Positions 1 through 11,370 of a stretch of 30,066 bases of DNA are shown here, piece by piece. The notes under the pieces are model-generated. The model was given only the letters and a program-made list of their open reading frames with translations, was not told where the DNA came from and searched no databases. The position numbers and the translations under genes are program-made. Origin of the DNA: Hamiltosporidium magnivora (lineage: Eukaryota; Microsporidia; Dubosqiidae); the NCBI GenBank assembly GCA_004325065.1, contig PITI01000039.1:1-30066 (forward strand), given 5' to 3'. Position 1 is the first letter of the stretch. Each line of letters begins with the position of its first letter.

Positions 1-1047
1 AAATATCTTGGGAAATATACAAGTGAGCGATGGGAAAAACTCTGAATCTAATCGAATACTAGAAGAGAGGCTAGAATCTGTCCATAATACACCTGCACCT
101 ATTTTTGTACAGAAAGAAAGTGAAAATATATTAAAAAGTTCTAAAAATTGTTTGCAATGCGGACATTCTTGGGGCAATGAAAACGGCAATCATATTTTTA
201 CTTCCATCAGGATATCATCGAATGATTACCCTAAACGAAAATATCTAAAAGCGATTAGAAAAACAAATGGTAGACGTAAACCGGTATGTTTACAGACAAT
301 AAAATGTGTGAAAGGAAAAGCCAAAGAAAATGATATGGGAGGCCTACCGTTTGAAACGAATGAATCTATATCACAAACAAATGTGCATTTGACGCAACCT
401 GGTTTCAACTTTCGAGCCTTTTTATAAACAGAGCAAAGAAATGTCAAAGAAGAATTATAAAACTACTAAAGAAGAATTTCTAGGGATAAATGACAATAGA
501 AGTGAAAAATTTGATGCAAAAAGTGAGACTTCTGTTGAAGTGACAGATATAAAGATGAATACACAGTTTGATGAATTAAATTTAGATCAAGAAAACCCAA
601 AAAGGGTACTAACAACCCAAGAATTTCCCAATCCGAATCCTGTTCCTCCAAATTCGATAAAACATCAAAATGACGACACGATTTTGACTAGTGAGGAATG
701 TAATTTAGCTGATTTAGGATTCGATCAAGTTTGTCCTTCAAAGAAACCCGAAAAAACACAAATTAAAAAAATAGAAGATGGTTTAAAGAAATGTACATCT
801 TTATTTCGACAATTTAGTTTAAATGATCATCCATAACCAAGCAACCTAGATGAATTTAGAGGTGAGAATCTTTTTCTCTCAAAACCTATTTCTAGGTGCA
901 AAGAAAGATTGAAAAATATTGGTTCTTATACAAAACTACTTGGTGGCAGAAAGGAAAGAAAAATTTGTGAAAAGAATTGAATCTCAGATTGATTATTGTG
1001 AATTACCAGTGACTATTGCTCGTAGCTTTCTAGACTTGGATATCTAA
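1..1047 (+). pseudogene. Broken hydrophilic gene, 3' part, open to the left edge
   Basis: I do not recognise the family. The reading frame is open from the left edge and changes twice. Frame 2 runs to the stop at 425-427, and frame 3 is open from 393 and contains an ATG at 441. Frame 3 meets a TAA at 834-836 but stays open for about 47 more codons, to a TGA at 978-980. Frame 1 then continues with FVKRIESQIDYCEL and similar, to TAA at 1045-1047. The composed product is rich in Lys, Glu, Ser and Asn, has no membrane segment, and contains a CxxC (LQCGHSW) near residue 50 of the visible part. The sequence is clearly less AT-rich than the flanks, as expected for recently coding DNA. No CCC start signal can be assessed because the 5' end lies outside the window. 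Two frame changes plus one stop favour a pseudogene over a real short protein; assembly errors are the alternative. Confidence 0.6.
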
Positions 1048-3009
1048 GAATGATATATAAAGTATAAAAGCTGTGTAATAAATTGAATAGTTGTTGGAAA
1101 ACCATTTAATTAAAGTACAAGATTTGAAGTAAATTCTTAATTTTATAGATATTTAATTTTCCAATTTTTTTATTAAATTTTCAAAACGATAAATACATAA
1201 TTGATATATATGAATTAAAAATGATATATTTGTGAATTTGTTTCACCTATTAAAGAAACAATAAAAATTTTATATTTGTTTTCAAACTTATTAGAAAATA
1301 TTATTTGTGATGGTTTATAATTATTTTGTTTAGACACATTCAAAATATTAAAAATACAAAACGAAAAAAAAACTTCTATAAAAAATATATTAAGCATTGT
1401 ACTGATACCTTATACACAAGAAAATATCGATTTAAATAAATCTTAGCAACTTTATATAAAAAATTAAGTTTTTTTTCCTATTTCGTCTTACAAACTATAC
1501 TATTAGATTCTAAAACATAACGTATTAAACATTACTTATAAAAATAAATTTCTCTAAAATCCAATTTCAAAATTAAGAAATAAAATTTTATGTTTTTAAA
1601 TTATCATATTTTTGAAGAATACAGAAACAGTCTTTTATCAAAAAAATATTTAAATACTGCCCAAATAAAAAAATTGCCTTATTGCACCCATGCATCGATT
1701 AGATCAAAACTTTTAAGTCTCCACTTAAATTTCTTTTCATTTCGTAATATTTTTGTAGTTCGCGAATCGTACTAAAACAAAATATTCTAATATTAATCGA
1801 AAAAGCAACATCTTAATACCGAAAGAATCTTTGAACTAATTTTTTATTATTGAATAATTTAATTTAAGTTCAATATATAATAATTTCGAAGTTGAAATTC
1901 AGACATATTTTTATGTATTGCTATGAAATTAGATAAAAATATCAAATAAATTTTCCGAAAATTCTTAAAAAAATATTTTCTTTGCATTATGTTAGTTATT
2001 TTGTTGGAAATTTTAACAAACATCCAATTCATATTTCTCTAAAAATTTAAAGTCAAAAATTATAATTACGTTTGCAAATTTGTTATAGAAAGGAATTCTT
2101 TATATTCTTTACATATGTAAGTACATTATTTATAACAAGCCGAATACGAAACTACATATTAGGAAAATCAGATGCCTATGTTTGATCTATTTTTAATATT
2201 CACATAGTTAAAATAGGTTTTAATTTTAAAGCCGTTTCTTGTCAAATAATTTCATGAAAATGAGCATTTGAAAAAAAATAAGAGAACTACTAGATAATAT
2301 TTAAAAAATTAAAACTGCAGTCTTTTTGTTTTTTAGATGCTTAACTAAATGGGATAGCATTACAAATTTAGGAATTACATTCTGAGTTACATTTTGTATA
2401 TTCAAACAAAGAAAATCACCAAATGAATTTTGTTCAAAATTGAAATCGAGCTGAAAAATATTTAAAATTAAAATAATTTTATACTTGATTGCTTTTATAT
2501 ATTCAATATTTAAAAAAAATCACAAAATATACTTCAATAAATAACTTTTAGTCATCAAAATTATGATATAAAATTTGTGATGCGGAAATTTATAATCCAA
2601 GTAACATTTTAAGTTAGAAAATAATAAACTAGAATATGTGATTTCATTTTAATTAATATCAAGAAATAATTTAAATAATTCTATAAAAATTATAATAAAC
2701 AGTAAATAATAAACTGCATTTAGGAAAAATTTCACAATGAACATGACATAATCTATCATTTCAACTTTTTCTCAAATCTGCTGATAACATAATCTAAATA
2801 AATGTCTTCTTTTAGTTACAAACAGAATCTTTATAATAGAAGCTGAGAATATTAAAATATTTATGTTAATAAAATAGATTACTAACTAATATATGACTAT
2901 TAAATTCATCAAGAAATGTAAAATTTTATATTTTTTTAATAATCGAATACTTTATAAAAAAATAAGAAAAACTGAAATTGAAAATTAATTTATAAACTTA
3001 TACATTTAT
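1048..3009. other. AT-rich gene desert
   Basis: No convincing gene is visible. Frames are closed every few dozen codons and the sequence is dominated by A/T runs. A short stretch near 1600-1775 is slightly richer in GC and open on both strands for about 60 codons. The longer of the two readings has an in-frame stop on the minus strand and no recognisable motif. It may be an old coding remnant. Confidence 0.6.
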
Positions 3010-3600
3010 TTAAATGTGTTTGTTTTTATTTTTTTTATTAAACTGGAATGTTTTCGGTCGATTAATACATTTTTTTTCAGTTGTAGTTTCAAAATTTTCA
3101 CAAGTATTATTAATATTTAAATTATTTGTATCAATATTTGAACTTTTATAAGTTTCATTCAAATTGAATTCAAAGTCGTATTTGAGTGATCCAAGTTTTT
3201 TAAAAAGATTATTGTGTTTATCTAAACATGAAAAATCGTATTTTTTTCTTGATTTTATTTTTTTAATTTTGTTATTGTGTGGTCTGAAATCATTTAAATC
3301 AAATAAAGAACGATTTATAGAATATATCTGAATATTGTCCTTCTTTTCAACCAATCTTAACTTTCCTTCCGGTTTTAAAACAAGATCATCATCATTTCTA
3401 CTAAATTTAGTTGTTACTTCGGTATCAAAAACTTCAAATGATTCTGATGATTCAAGTGATAAATTTATATTGTTAGAAGCGGTCTCGTAGTTATCATTAA
3501 ATGTTTCTGATGATGATTCATTGTTTGAAAGTAAATTGGCAAAGTTTTCTTCTATTTCGGCAGAACAAATTTTTTTACTTTTTCTTTTATTCTTCCCCAT
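3010..3600 (-). CDS. Small basic hypothetical protein, Asn/Ser-rich
   Basis: This is a 196-residue protein that I cannot assign to a family. It opens with a very basic segment (MGKNKRKSKK), has an acidic Ser/Glu/Asn-rich stretch at about residues 20-65, and a second basic cluster KIKKIKSRKK at about 111-120. Its C-terminus is again Lys/Asn-rich. The two basic clusters suggest nuclear or nucleolar location, by inference only. The region at about residues 80-145 (EGKLRLVEKK, RSLFDLNDF, FKKLGSLKYD) has the least biased composition and is the best query for a profile search. No signal peptide or membrane segment is visible. Upstream of the ATG, on the minus strand, are a TATATAA and a CCGC (3607-3610), a possible variant of the CCC start signal. 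It stands alone between two deserts. The intact frame supports a real gene, but low-complexity AT-rich coding lowers confidence. Confidence 0.6.
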   Translation of the reverse strand: MGKNKRKSKKICSAEIEENFANLLSNNESSSETFNDNYETASNNINLSLESSESFEVFDTEVTTKFSRNDDDLVLKPEGKLRLVEKKDNIQIYSINRSLFDLNDFRPHNNKIKKIKSRKKYDFSCLDKHNNLFKKLGSLKYDFEFNLNETYKSSNIDTNNLNINNTCENFETTTEKKCINRPKTFQFNKKNKNKHI

Positions 3601-6600
3601 AGTTTAGCGGTTATATAAAAATTTAATTTTTAAAGCTAAATTATGTTATTTATATTTGAGATTGACTTGAGAAAATTCTTTAAATATTAGAATTCAAAGC
3701 TATTTCCTATGAAAACTATGGAAGTAATTAAAAGACTCTAATTACCAGTAATAATACTGGCATACATATAAACAACTTATACTCTCAAAAAAACATTCAA
3801 AATGTTATTTTTGATTGTAAAGAAGAGTATAATCCGGATTAAAGGCTACCGAGGACAAGCAAAAAAAGATAAGGATTTTAGAGTAAAACTTATATTAATA
3901 AATCATATCCCTTAATGTATATTCCCTAATGAGGAAGAAGAATTAAACAAACTAAACATAATATCTTGATCCCCTAAATTGCGAATATAAAGACTAAAAA
4001 CGTTTAATATTAAATATTATTTAAATATTCGATATTCCTTTTGATTTATTAATAATAAGAATTTCTATTTCTGGGATACACTTTATCTACAAAAAGTTAA
4101 TTTTGAGTTATTATTGACATACGGATTCATAAATATAGAACCAACCGGTATTTATAATTGCTTATAAATTGTCCATGGTACAATATTTACTTAAATTTTA
4201 TAATTATATTTAAACGAACATATATACGATTGGAATTCAAAAAAAATTGAATAGTCTAAGGATGTTATATGTAATTCGAAAATAAATTTGGATTTGAACT
4301 TAGAATTTGAGATTTATAATTTTAACCAAATTTTTTGTATATAACATGTTTTATTAATTGCAAAAACAACCTAAATTGTTATAAAGACATAAAACCATGA
4401 TGTTGTTTAGGATTTATAAATTACAATTTTAAATAAGTAAGTAGTCTTTAATTCTTGAAAATGATATTATTCTTTTAACTCACAAAATTAAATTAGAAAA
4501 AGACGAAACTATAGATATATCAAAATCCAACCTTAAATCACAATTTTATTTTAGTATAGAGTTATTGACAGTTTTTTTCGAAAATTTAATTTCAGATTGT
4601 AAATTTATATGTAGTTTACCATTAATTTTCATTGAACTAATTAAATAATCGGAATTTCGGCTTTTTCCATTTGTTTTAATTAATATTGGATATTTTCGAA
4701 TATAATTAGTTTAAATGATAGTATAAATATTACGTAATATATTTATAGATCATATAATTTTTTGCAGTAGTCATTATATTTTAAATTATAAGTAGACTTA
4801 AAGTAATTTAAAATTATTTTTCTTGTTACTAATATTCAATTTACTCTATTCTTTATTTAGAAATTTAAAAGATTCATTATCATTCAATGATATGCCTTGG
4901 GAAACTGCATTTCATATTTTTATTCAAGTACAGTGCTTTTATTATCTCCAGGTATTTAAATTTTATTTGATTTACTATTCTTAATATATTTAGGAAATTT
5001 CCAATAAAATTATATTAAGTAAATTAAAAACTAGATTCATATAAGTAAATACTTTTACCAAAATTCTATCTAGAAAGAATAAACGTAGAAATTTGATTGA
5101 ATTATTTTTTAGATGCAATAAAAAAGATCTAAGAAGATTAAATGTTTTACAACTTTTTAAATAAGAAAAAAAAAATATTTATTATTTCATCGTAAATATT
5201 TTTAAGCAGTAAATAAATATTAACATTAGGAAATCATATAAATTATAAAACTAATGAATAGTTTAATACTTAAGACCAAATAAAATGTAATTATATCGGA
5301 TCAAACGTGTTTAATCAAATATATCAATGTTTTTCTTTGTATATTTTGTAAATAATCTATTAAACCAGCTATTTTTCTAGTTAAAACAATACGATAGTAA
5401 TATATGGACATACACACTGTATATTTTTAACTAAGATGTATGAAAAATCTTTTTTACATAAAATTAACTTTGCGAAATTAAACTATGGAAAAATTCAGAG
5501 TAATGGGATGAATTCATACTTAGAATTGCTGAAATATAGTAAACTAAATATGTTGTGGTTAAAATTATTTAACTCTTCAAAAACAACCTTAGACTAATTA
5601 ATGTATATCTTTATTTTTAAAAAAAATATATTTGACATTAGTTGCAAAAAATTTATATTAGACATTTATTCCTTATATTACAGCAAATAAAAGTTTTGAA
5701 TTCACATTCAATGTTGCAAAAAAGTGATTAATTTTACTTAGTAAATATTAATAATTTAAAACGTTTGAAATAAAGATATATTATACTTAAAAAAGTAAGT
5801 TTTGAAATTTAAACATTAGAGAATTTGGAAATAGAAGCCTAGTAAAATATTAATGAGATTCTAAAGGGTAAGAATTAAATCAAGATTTGTAATGCACAAA
5901 CATGTTTTAAATGACTTATTTTCGACTTCTTAAAAACAAATTTAACGTTTAAACGCAGATTTTATTTAGATATATTATATAAGTCGGCAATAAGTATGTA
6001 GAATTATAAGAAAATCATTGTTTACATGTTTGTGGAATATAAACTGCACATGATCTATAGGATAATCTCCTATAATACCGAGTCTGTTTAATTAAAAGCG
6101 GGCTCTAATATGCAAGTAACTAAGTATATTGTATAATCATACAAGAAATATGAAGCATGTTGCTCTAACAATTCCTAAAAATATATCTTCTGAAAAAAGA
6201 ATTTAAAACAAAAGAAGTAAATATTTAGAAATGAGAAATAGCATACAAATATATCTATGTAACAAAACAAGTTAAAATTGAATTTATATAAACTAGAATC
6301 ATTTCTTAATTTGACTTTTACGATAAAATTAAATCCCTTAATGTGATCCTATATCTTTGCTTGAGTCCAGAAAAATATATTCCTTGTAAACAAATGAATA
6401 TAAATGTTATAATTAGCAAAATATTCTTGGATATTAACACCTTCAGACCAAAAAAATCTAATTTTCTTTTCAGGATAGGAAAACTATCAATTAACGGTGT
6501 AAAAAACAATAGGGATTTGTTTAAACTTTAATGAAGCACTTTTTATGATTTTTAATTTTTAAATTTGGATAATAAACTGTTTTGAAATACTTGTATTGAC

Positions 6601-7780
6601 TAAACGCAATAAAGCCATCATCATAGAATGGTGAAAAATATCTAACAAGGATTATACAGACGAGCAAATAATAGTCAATACGAGTATTGATTTCTTTATA
6701 ACATAGAGCTAGTTGAATATATAGAATCCAGGGTTTTTTTGGTAGTTTCAATCGATTCGAACTGTGATAATTGAGGCAACTTGACTGATTTCCAAACAGT
6801 GCAATCAAAAATATACATATAAAAATACAAAAATCAACGACTTACGAGTCGCAGAAAACGAGATGACTAGATGATGTAAAAATTATATTAGTAAATTCGA
6901 TATAAAAGATTTGGGAAAACGAGCTCTTAATCATGATACATAGAAGGTAGTTGATATTTTGTAAAGCCAGATTCAGCACGTATCTGTATTGCCATTATGA
7001 TGTAAGATAAGGCGCAAATATATATAAGAAAATAATTCATGATTGCATCTACAGTTATCATTAATTTAATTGCAGAAAAAATATATGAATAAACAATTCT
7101 GCCATAATGAAAAGGTTATATAACAGTTATTTTAAAAATATTAGATTTAAGAAGTCATCATTTCAATTTTGAAGTAGTGTCTACATATAATACATTTATA
7201 AAACCCAAAATAAGGCTACTTATGAATCAAAATACTGCGCAACTATAAATAATGCTTACTAATAGATATTTTTATTAAATTTTATGTTTATAAGTAATTC
7301 AAAAAAACTATGAAAGTAAAATAAAATATTTTGAGAAATTTTAAAATTCAGACTATGAAACGATTAATTTGATATATATCGATTTACTAAACATTAAGAT
7401 TAGTACAATGTGTTTAAAACGCAAAAAAGTAAATATGAATTATATTATAAATAGTGAATATAAAATTTAATATATTGTATTTGATTGAAACTTTAATGAA
7501 TTTAAGAGAAAATTCTTATTTAAAAAAATAGATTAAAATACTAATTTGAATTTCAAATAAGGAAAAAGATCTGAGAGTTTTAATTAAATATAAATTAAAA
7601 TATAAATCATTTGCGAGACTAAAGAATAAAAACATAGAAACTATAATTCTTTTATTTATTTAATATAAAATAAATTTATAAAAAGATCATTGAAAATTTG
7701 TCTGTAATTTGCCACAAAAAGGTTATTTATATCATAAAAAAACTATAAATAAGAAAAAAACTGATAATTTTATGGATATT
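3601..7780. other. Long AT-rich gene desert with a few richer islands
   Basis: About 4.2 kb holds no supported gene. Slightly GC-richer islands lie near 3720-3970 and 6590-6860. The second island is open on the minus strand for 95 codons (6521-6808, TTY/KY-rich product, no motif), but it has no CCC signal, so I do not call it. Two small perfect hairpins are visible: CCAGTA-ATAA-TACTGG at 3745-3760 and CGACT-TACG-AGTCG at 6838-6851. Both are short enough to be chance. Most islands look like eroded coding DNA. Confidence 0.5.
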
Positions 7781-7818
7781 TTTATTTCAAAAAAAAGATT
7801 TTTGTTATTTGTCTGCTT

Positions 7819-10227
7819 ATGTTATTCGAAAAAGCAAAAATGGCTTCGCAATCTAATTTAGAGGAAGGTGAAAATAACCAAAATAGTTTTAAAATTGACA
7901 AATTTAATACAGGTAAGTGGAAGAGTGTTTCACGAGAATGGCAAGAGACTATAGAGATTAAAAATACAAAGAAAAGTACAGAAAGCACCGAAACATTAGC
8001 CCATTCTGTATTTAGGGTTGAATCTGGCTCAAAAGACGGTGCCAAACCCGAACAAAGAAATGTTGATACTTCAGATCTAGAGACGATGATTGATAAGAAG
8101 TTAAAAAAACTTGGAATATATGATAGATTTGATAATGAAACACAAAGGAGAACAAACATATGTAAAAAAGAGCCTGAATGTAGTTGTACAGAACCAAATG
8201 TAAAATTCAAAACAACGGGTAATGATGGAATACGGGAATTAAAAAACCAGCAAAGCAATATGCCGTTGTTTTGAATCTATAAATCGTTTGGAAGAGAACA
8301 CGAGAGAACAGCCACTAAGAAGACGGGTGATAATTTAAATGATAAAGTAAGTGCTTTAGAAAAAGTTGAAATAAATTCTGGAAGTAAGGAAGGCAGCGAT
8401 AACAAAAAAGATGGAATATTTTTTACTAAAGAAAAAGAAAAGCTCATGAGTCAAGATTATGAAAAAATTAAAATTCATAAAAGAGATATAATTGGGTCCA
8501 GAAAGGTAAATTCTTCTATAAATGATTTCGATTATGTTTTAAGTAAAGAAAATCCATATGATTCTGAACCTTCTATTCTATGTCTAGATAAAAACAAGGC
8601 TTATTCAACTCAACTTGATTCCTCTGAAAAGGACACTGATACCGATGAATTGAAGCCAGATCTTGAATTAGATAAAGTCATAAAAAAAGAGACTGACGAA
8701 ACTTTTACATCACAAAACCCCGAGACTTTACATCCAAATACAGAAAAATCAATTGAAAAAAATGAATTACAGATTACAGATGTCTCAAAATCTAATATAG
8801 GAGGCTTACATCACAAAGAAAGTCAACAAATGAAGCTTCCCGAGTAATTCTGAAAATGATATGAGATATTCTCTGGTAGAACAGAAAAAAGATGACTTAA
8901 GTAGGTTTGGAGGGGGAATCAAAGAATATGAAAATGAAAGCATCTTTGAGCTGAAAAAGATGAAAAAATCCCATACAGAGGATCTGAAATTGAATCTAAA
9001 GCTGAACTAAAATTAAAAAACGATAATTTAAACGGTTTTGAATTCTTAGTTCGAGAAAAACAAACTGATTATTTGGAAAAAAGAGATCAAATAGAAAAGG
9101 ATCGATTTGATCATGCCAGAAACCAACAACAATCATCTGAAAAAATAAATACCTGTTATGATACACAAGAACAATCTCCGCACGCGCCAGAACAAAGAAG
9201 TGAAGTTTTGAATATTAAGGCAATGGATTCAGATAAAAAAAATGAAAGGTATTTTACAAATGATCCTAGGCGACTACAAGAGACATACAAAGATTGGTTG
9301 AAGGAAATTTACGGTGATTATTATGTGCGAAAAAAAAGAACACCAGCCTTTCCACGATCAAGATTCCAGATACCTAAAATTTTAGAGCAAGAACCAAGAG
9401 GAAGTTATACAGAGAGTACAACAGAGGTAGAAGTCGTAGAAAAACATACCGTAAAAAGAATAATTGAATCCTCAGTATTCCCACCTCCAAATAATACCGA
9501 AGAGTGTCCAAATAAATCAAATCGAGATAAAAATTCTAGTATTTTTGATAACGATCTATTTTTCAGAGAAAGTAGGGAAATAATTGATAAAATCAGAAAA
9601 GATGCATCGAAAATTCTAGGTGAAAATAAAGAAGAAAACAGTGAAAAACCAGTCACCAAATCTGAAACACTTGAAGAAGAAGTCTCTAAGATTTTAGAGA
9701 AATATCATTTAAAGCCGAAACTTGATCAAGATAATAAATCACCAAATGATGGTGAAAAACTTGAGGTAGATCTTGTTAGCAATCCTAAAAAATCTATTAA
9801 CGAAATTTTAGAGCGGCAAAAGAGCGAACCGGTTTTGATAAAAGTCAAAGAAGAATGTATCGAATCTAAAACGCCAATTCTTGTTGCAGAAAAGCAAGAA
9901 AAAGAGCAAAAGGAAGAAATAAAAGGCGAAAAATGTATGAGAACTATCGAAGGCCAGGAGAATTATGGTAATACAGAACCATCCAATCCTAAATACGCTA
10001 GTGAAAATGATCTTAGTCGCCTCAAACCTATATTGGAATGCGATAAACAGTGTTCTTCGTCAATTATGTGCGGAGGTAGACATATCATGGTAGAAAACAC
10101 AGGAAAAGAGCAGAAAAGTGGTTTTAAGTCTGGGGAAAAGGCCATAAGCTCGCCTGATTTGAGCAAAAACAAGACAAAGGTCATGGAAAAGGAGGATAAA
10201 CAGAAGAAAAAATGTGTAATAAGCTGA
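7819..10227 (+). pseudogene. Broken ~800-codon hydrophilic gene ending in a CaaX box
   Basis: Frame 1 starts at ATG 7819 (or ATG 7840, MASQSNL) and has a TGA at 8272-8274. It stays open beyond that TGA to TAA 8845-8847. The reading then shifts to frame 2 (NDMRYSLVEQ and on, about 8843-8945) and returns to frame 1 at about 8950, open without break to TGA 10225-10227. The shifts compensate, so this was one gene. The product is charged and low in complexity, with probable coiled coil near LEKRDQIEKDRFDHARNQQ (9073-9130). A more ordered part carries RRLQETYKDWLKEIYGDYY (about 9265-9325). A short KILE-like motif recurs four times (9373, 9607, 9685 and 9799 onward). The last residues are KQKKKCVIS: a basic run followed by a CaaX box, the signal for farnesylation and membrane attachment known from Ras-type proteins. 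There is no signal peptide and no CCC start signal. GC content is higher than in neighbouring genes such as 24832-27735. A sequencing or assembly artefact could also give this pattern. Confidence 0.6.
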
Positions 10228-11370
10228 AAATCCGATTAATTTTCTTTTATTTATATTAAAGTTTAAATTTTCCACTTTCATTTTTCTAGCTTAGCATAAA
10301 AACCAAAAACATTTAACAAATAATTTTTACTTTTGGACCTATTTACAACACAATTTTTTTAAGCACTATTAGTTTCAAATAAGTATAGATTCACACTAAA
10401 ATGCCGAACTATAGCACTAAAATATTGCATATTATAAATAAAAATACTATCAAAGCACATTCAATAATAAAATAAATACAAATCAAACACATATACCAAC
10501 TTACTCAAAAATTTCAATAATAATCTATTGATATATCCTGTATATTAATAAAAAAATATAAAATGAACTTAAACAAATTTATACTTTAATTACCAAATTT
10601 TATATTTGCACTTGACTAAAGTATAAATTTCAAGAGAATTCTATAAACTTTAATTGAATTTTCATTTTCAATGAGGTTAAATAAGTATAAACAAAATAGA
10701 ATCAAAGAAGGAACATAGTATTGTAATGATTAGGCTGTAATTGTTTTTTTGATTTGATTCTTTAGCAGTAAATTAATAATCTGAAAAAATTGGTGTACTA
10801 TTCTAGACCTATATTTCTTGATCAATTAAAATTATAATAAACTTAATATATAATGTTATTTAAAAATTGTCTATCTATTTATATCTTTTTCCATTTGATA
10901 GAATATTTATGATAATGTTAAAATTAAAATACAATTAATATCATTAATTTTATATTCTTTTTTAAATATGTAAAAACTATTTTCAGAATAGATTTATTGC
11001 TGTTTTTAAATGATATAGACAATTCAAAGTTTTAGAAAATCATGATTTCGTCATTTGAGTATTTGGTTTTATAAGCTGTAACATTTTGATCGTAAAAATG
11101 AATGAAATGATTATAAATTTGGAGAATTCACAATTGTGTTTTTTTATTATTTGATTTGGAACTTTAAGTTAGATTAAGAAATTTTATAGTTTTTTTTTGC
11201 GATAGTTTATTAAATAAATGTAGTATAATAATTTTGTTATAAATAAAACACCAAACTATTTAAAGCATATAAAAAAAGAATGAGTAAATAATGGCAAATA
11301 AAGATTTAAATAATTTTAGAGTCTAATTTGGGGTGAAAGAGATTCAATATTAAATTAAAAAAATTATCAT
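10228..11370. other. AT-rich intergenic region
   Basis: No gene, RNA gene or strong repeat is seen. It separates the broken CaaX gene from the 3' end of the convergent kinase gene, so it should hold the 3' ends of both transcripts. An AGAATCAAA/TTTGATTCT pair near 10697 and 10755 is too short to interpret. Confidence 0.5.

Noticed and set aside
3745..3760. Perfect hairpin CCAGTA-ATAA-TACTGG
   Set aside because: A single six-base stem is expected by chance in a 30-kb window and has no associated element.
6740..6790. tRNA-like T-loop TTCGAA on the minus strand
   Set aside because: The flanking five bases do not pair as a T stem, and no anticodon or acceptor stem fits around it.
6318..6808. 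Overlapping open frames of 62-95 codons on both strands
   Set aside because: They have no start signal, no motif and conflicting strands; the region may be eroded coding DNA but no frame can be chosen.
7782..8258. 158-codon minus-strand open frame, hydrophobic product
   Set aside because: It is a shadow of the charged, GAA/AAA-rich plus-strand reading; it has no start signal, and the plus frame continues consistently into the long 3' part of the gene.
8272..8274. Programmed TGA readthrough or selenocysteine
   Set aside because: Two further frame changes in the same gene make decay or sequence error simpler, and no selenocysteine system is expected in microsporidia.
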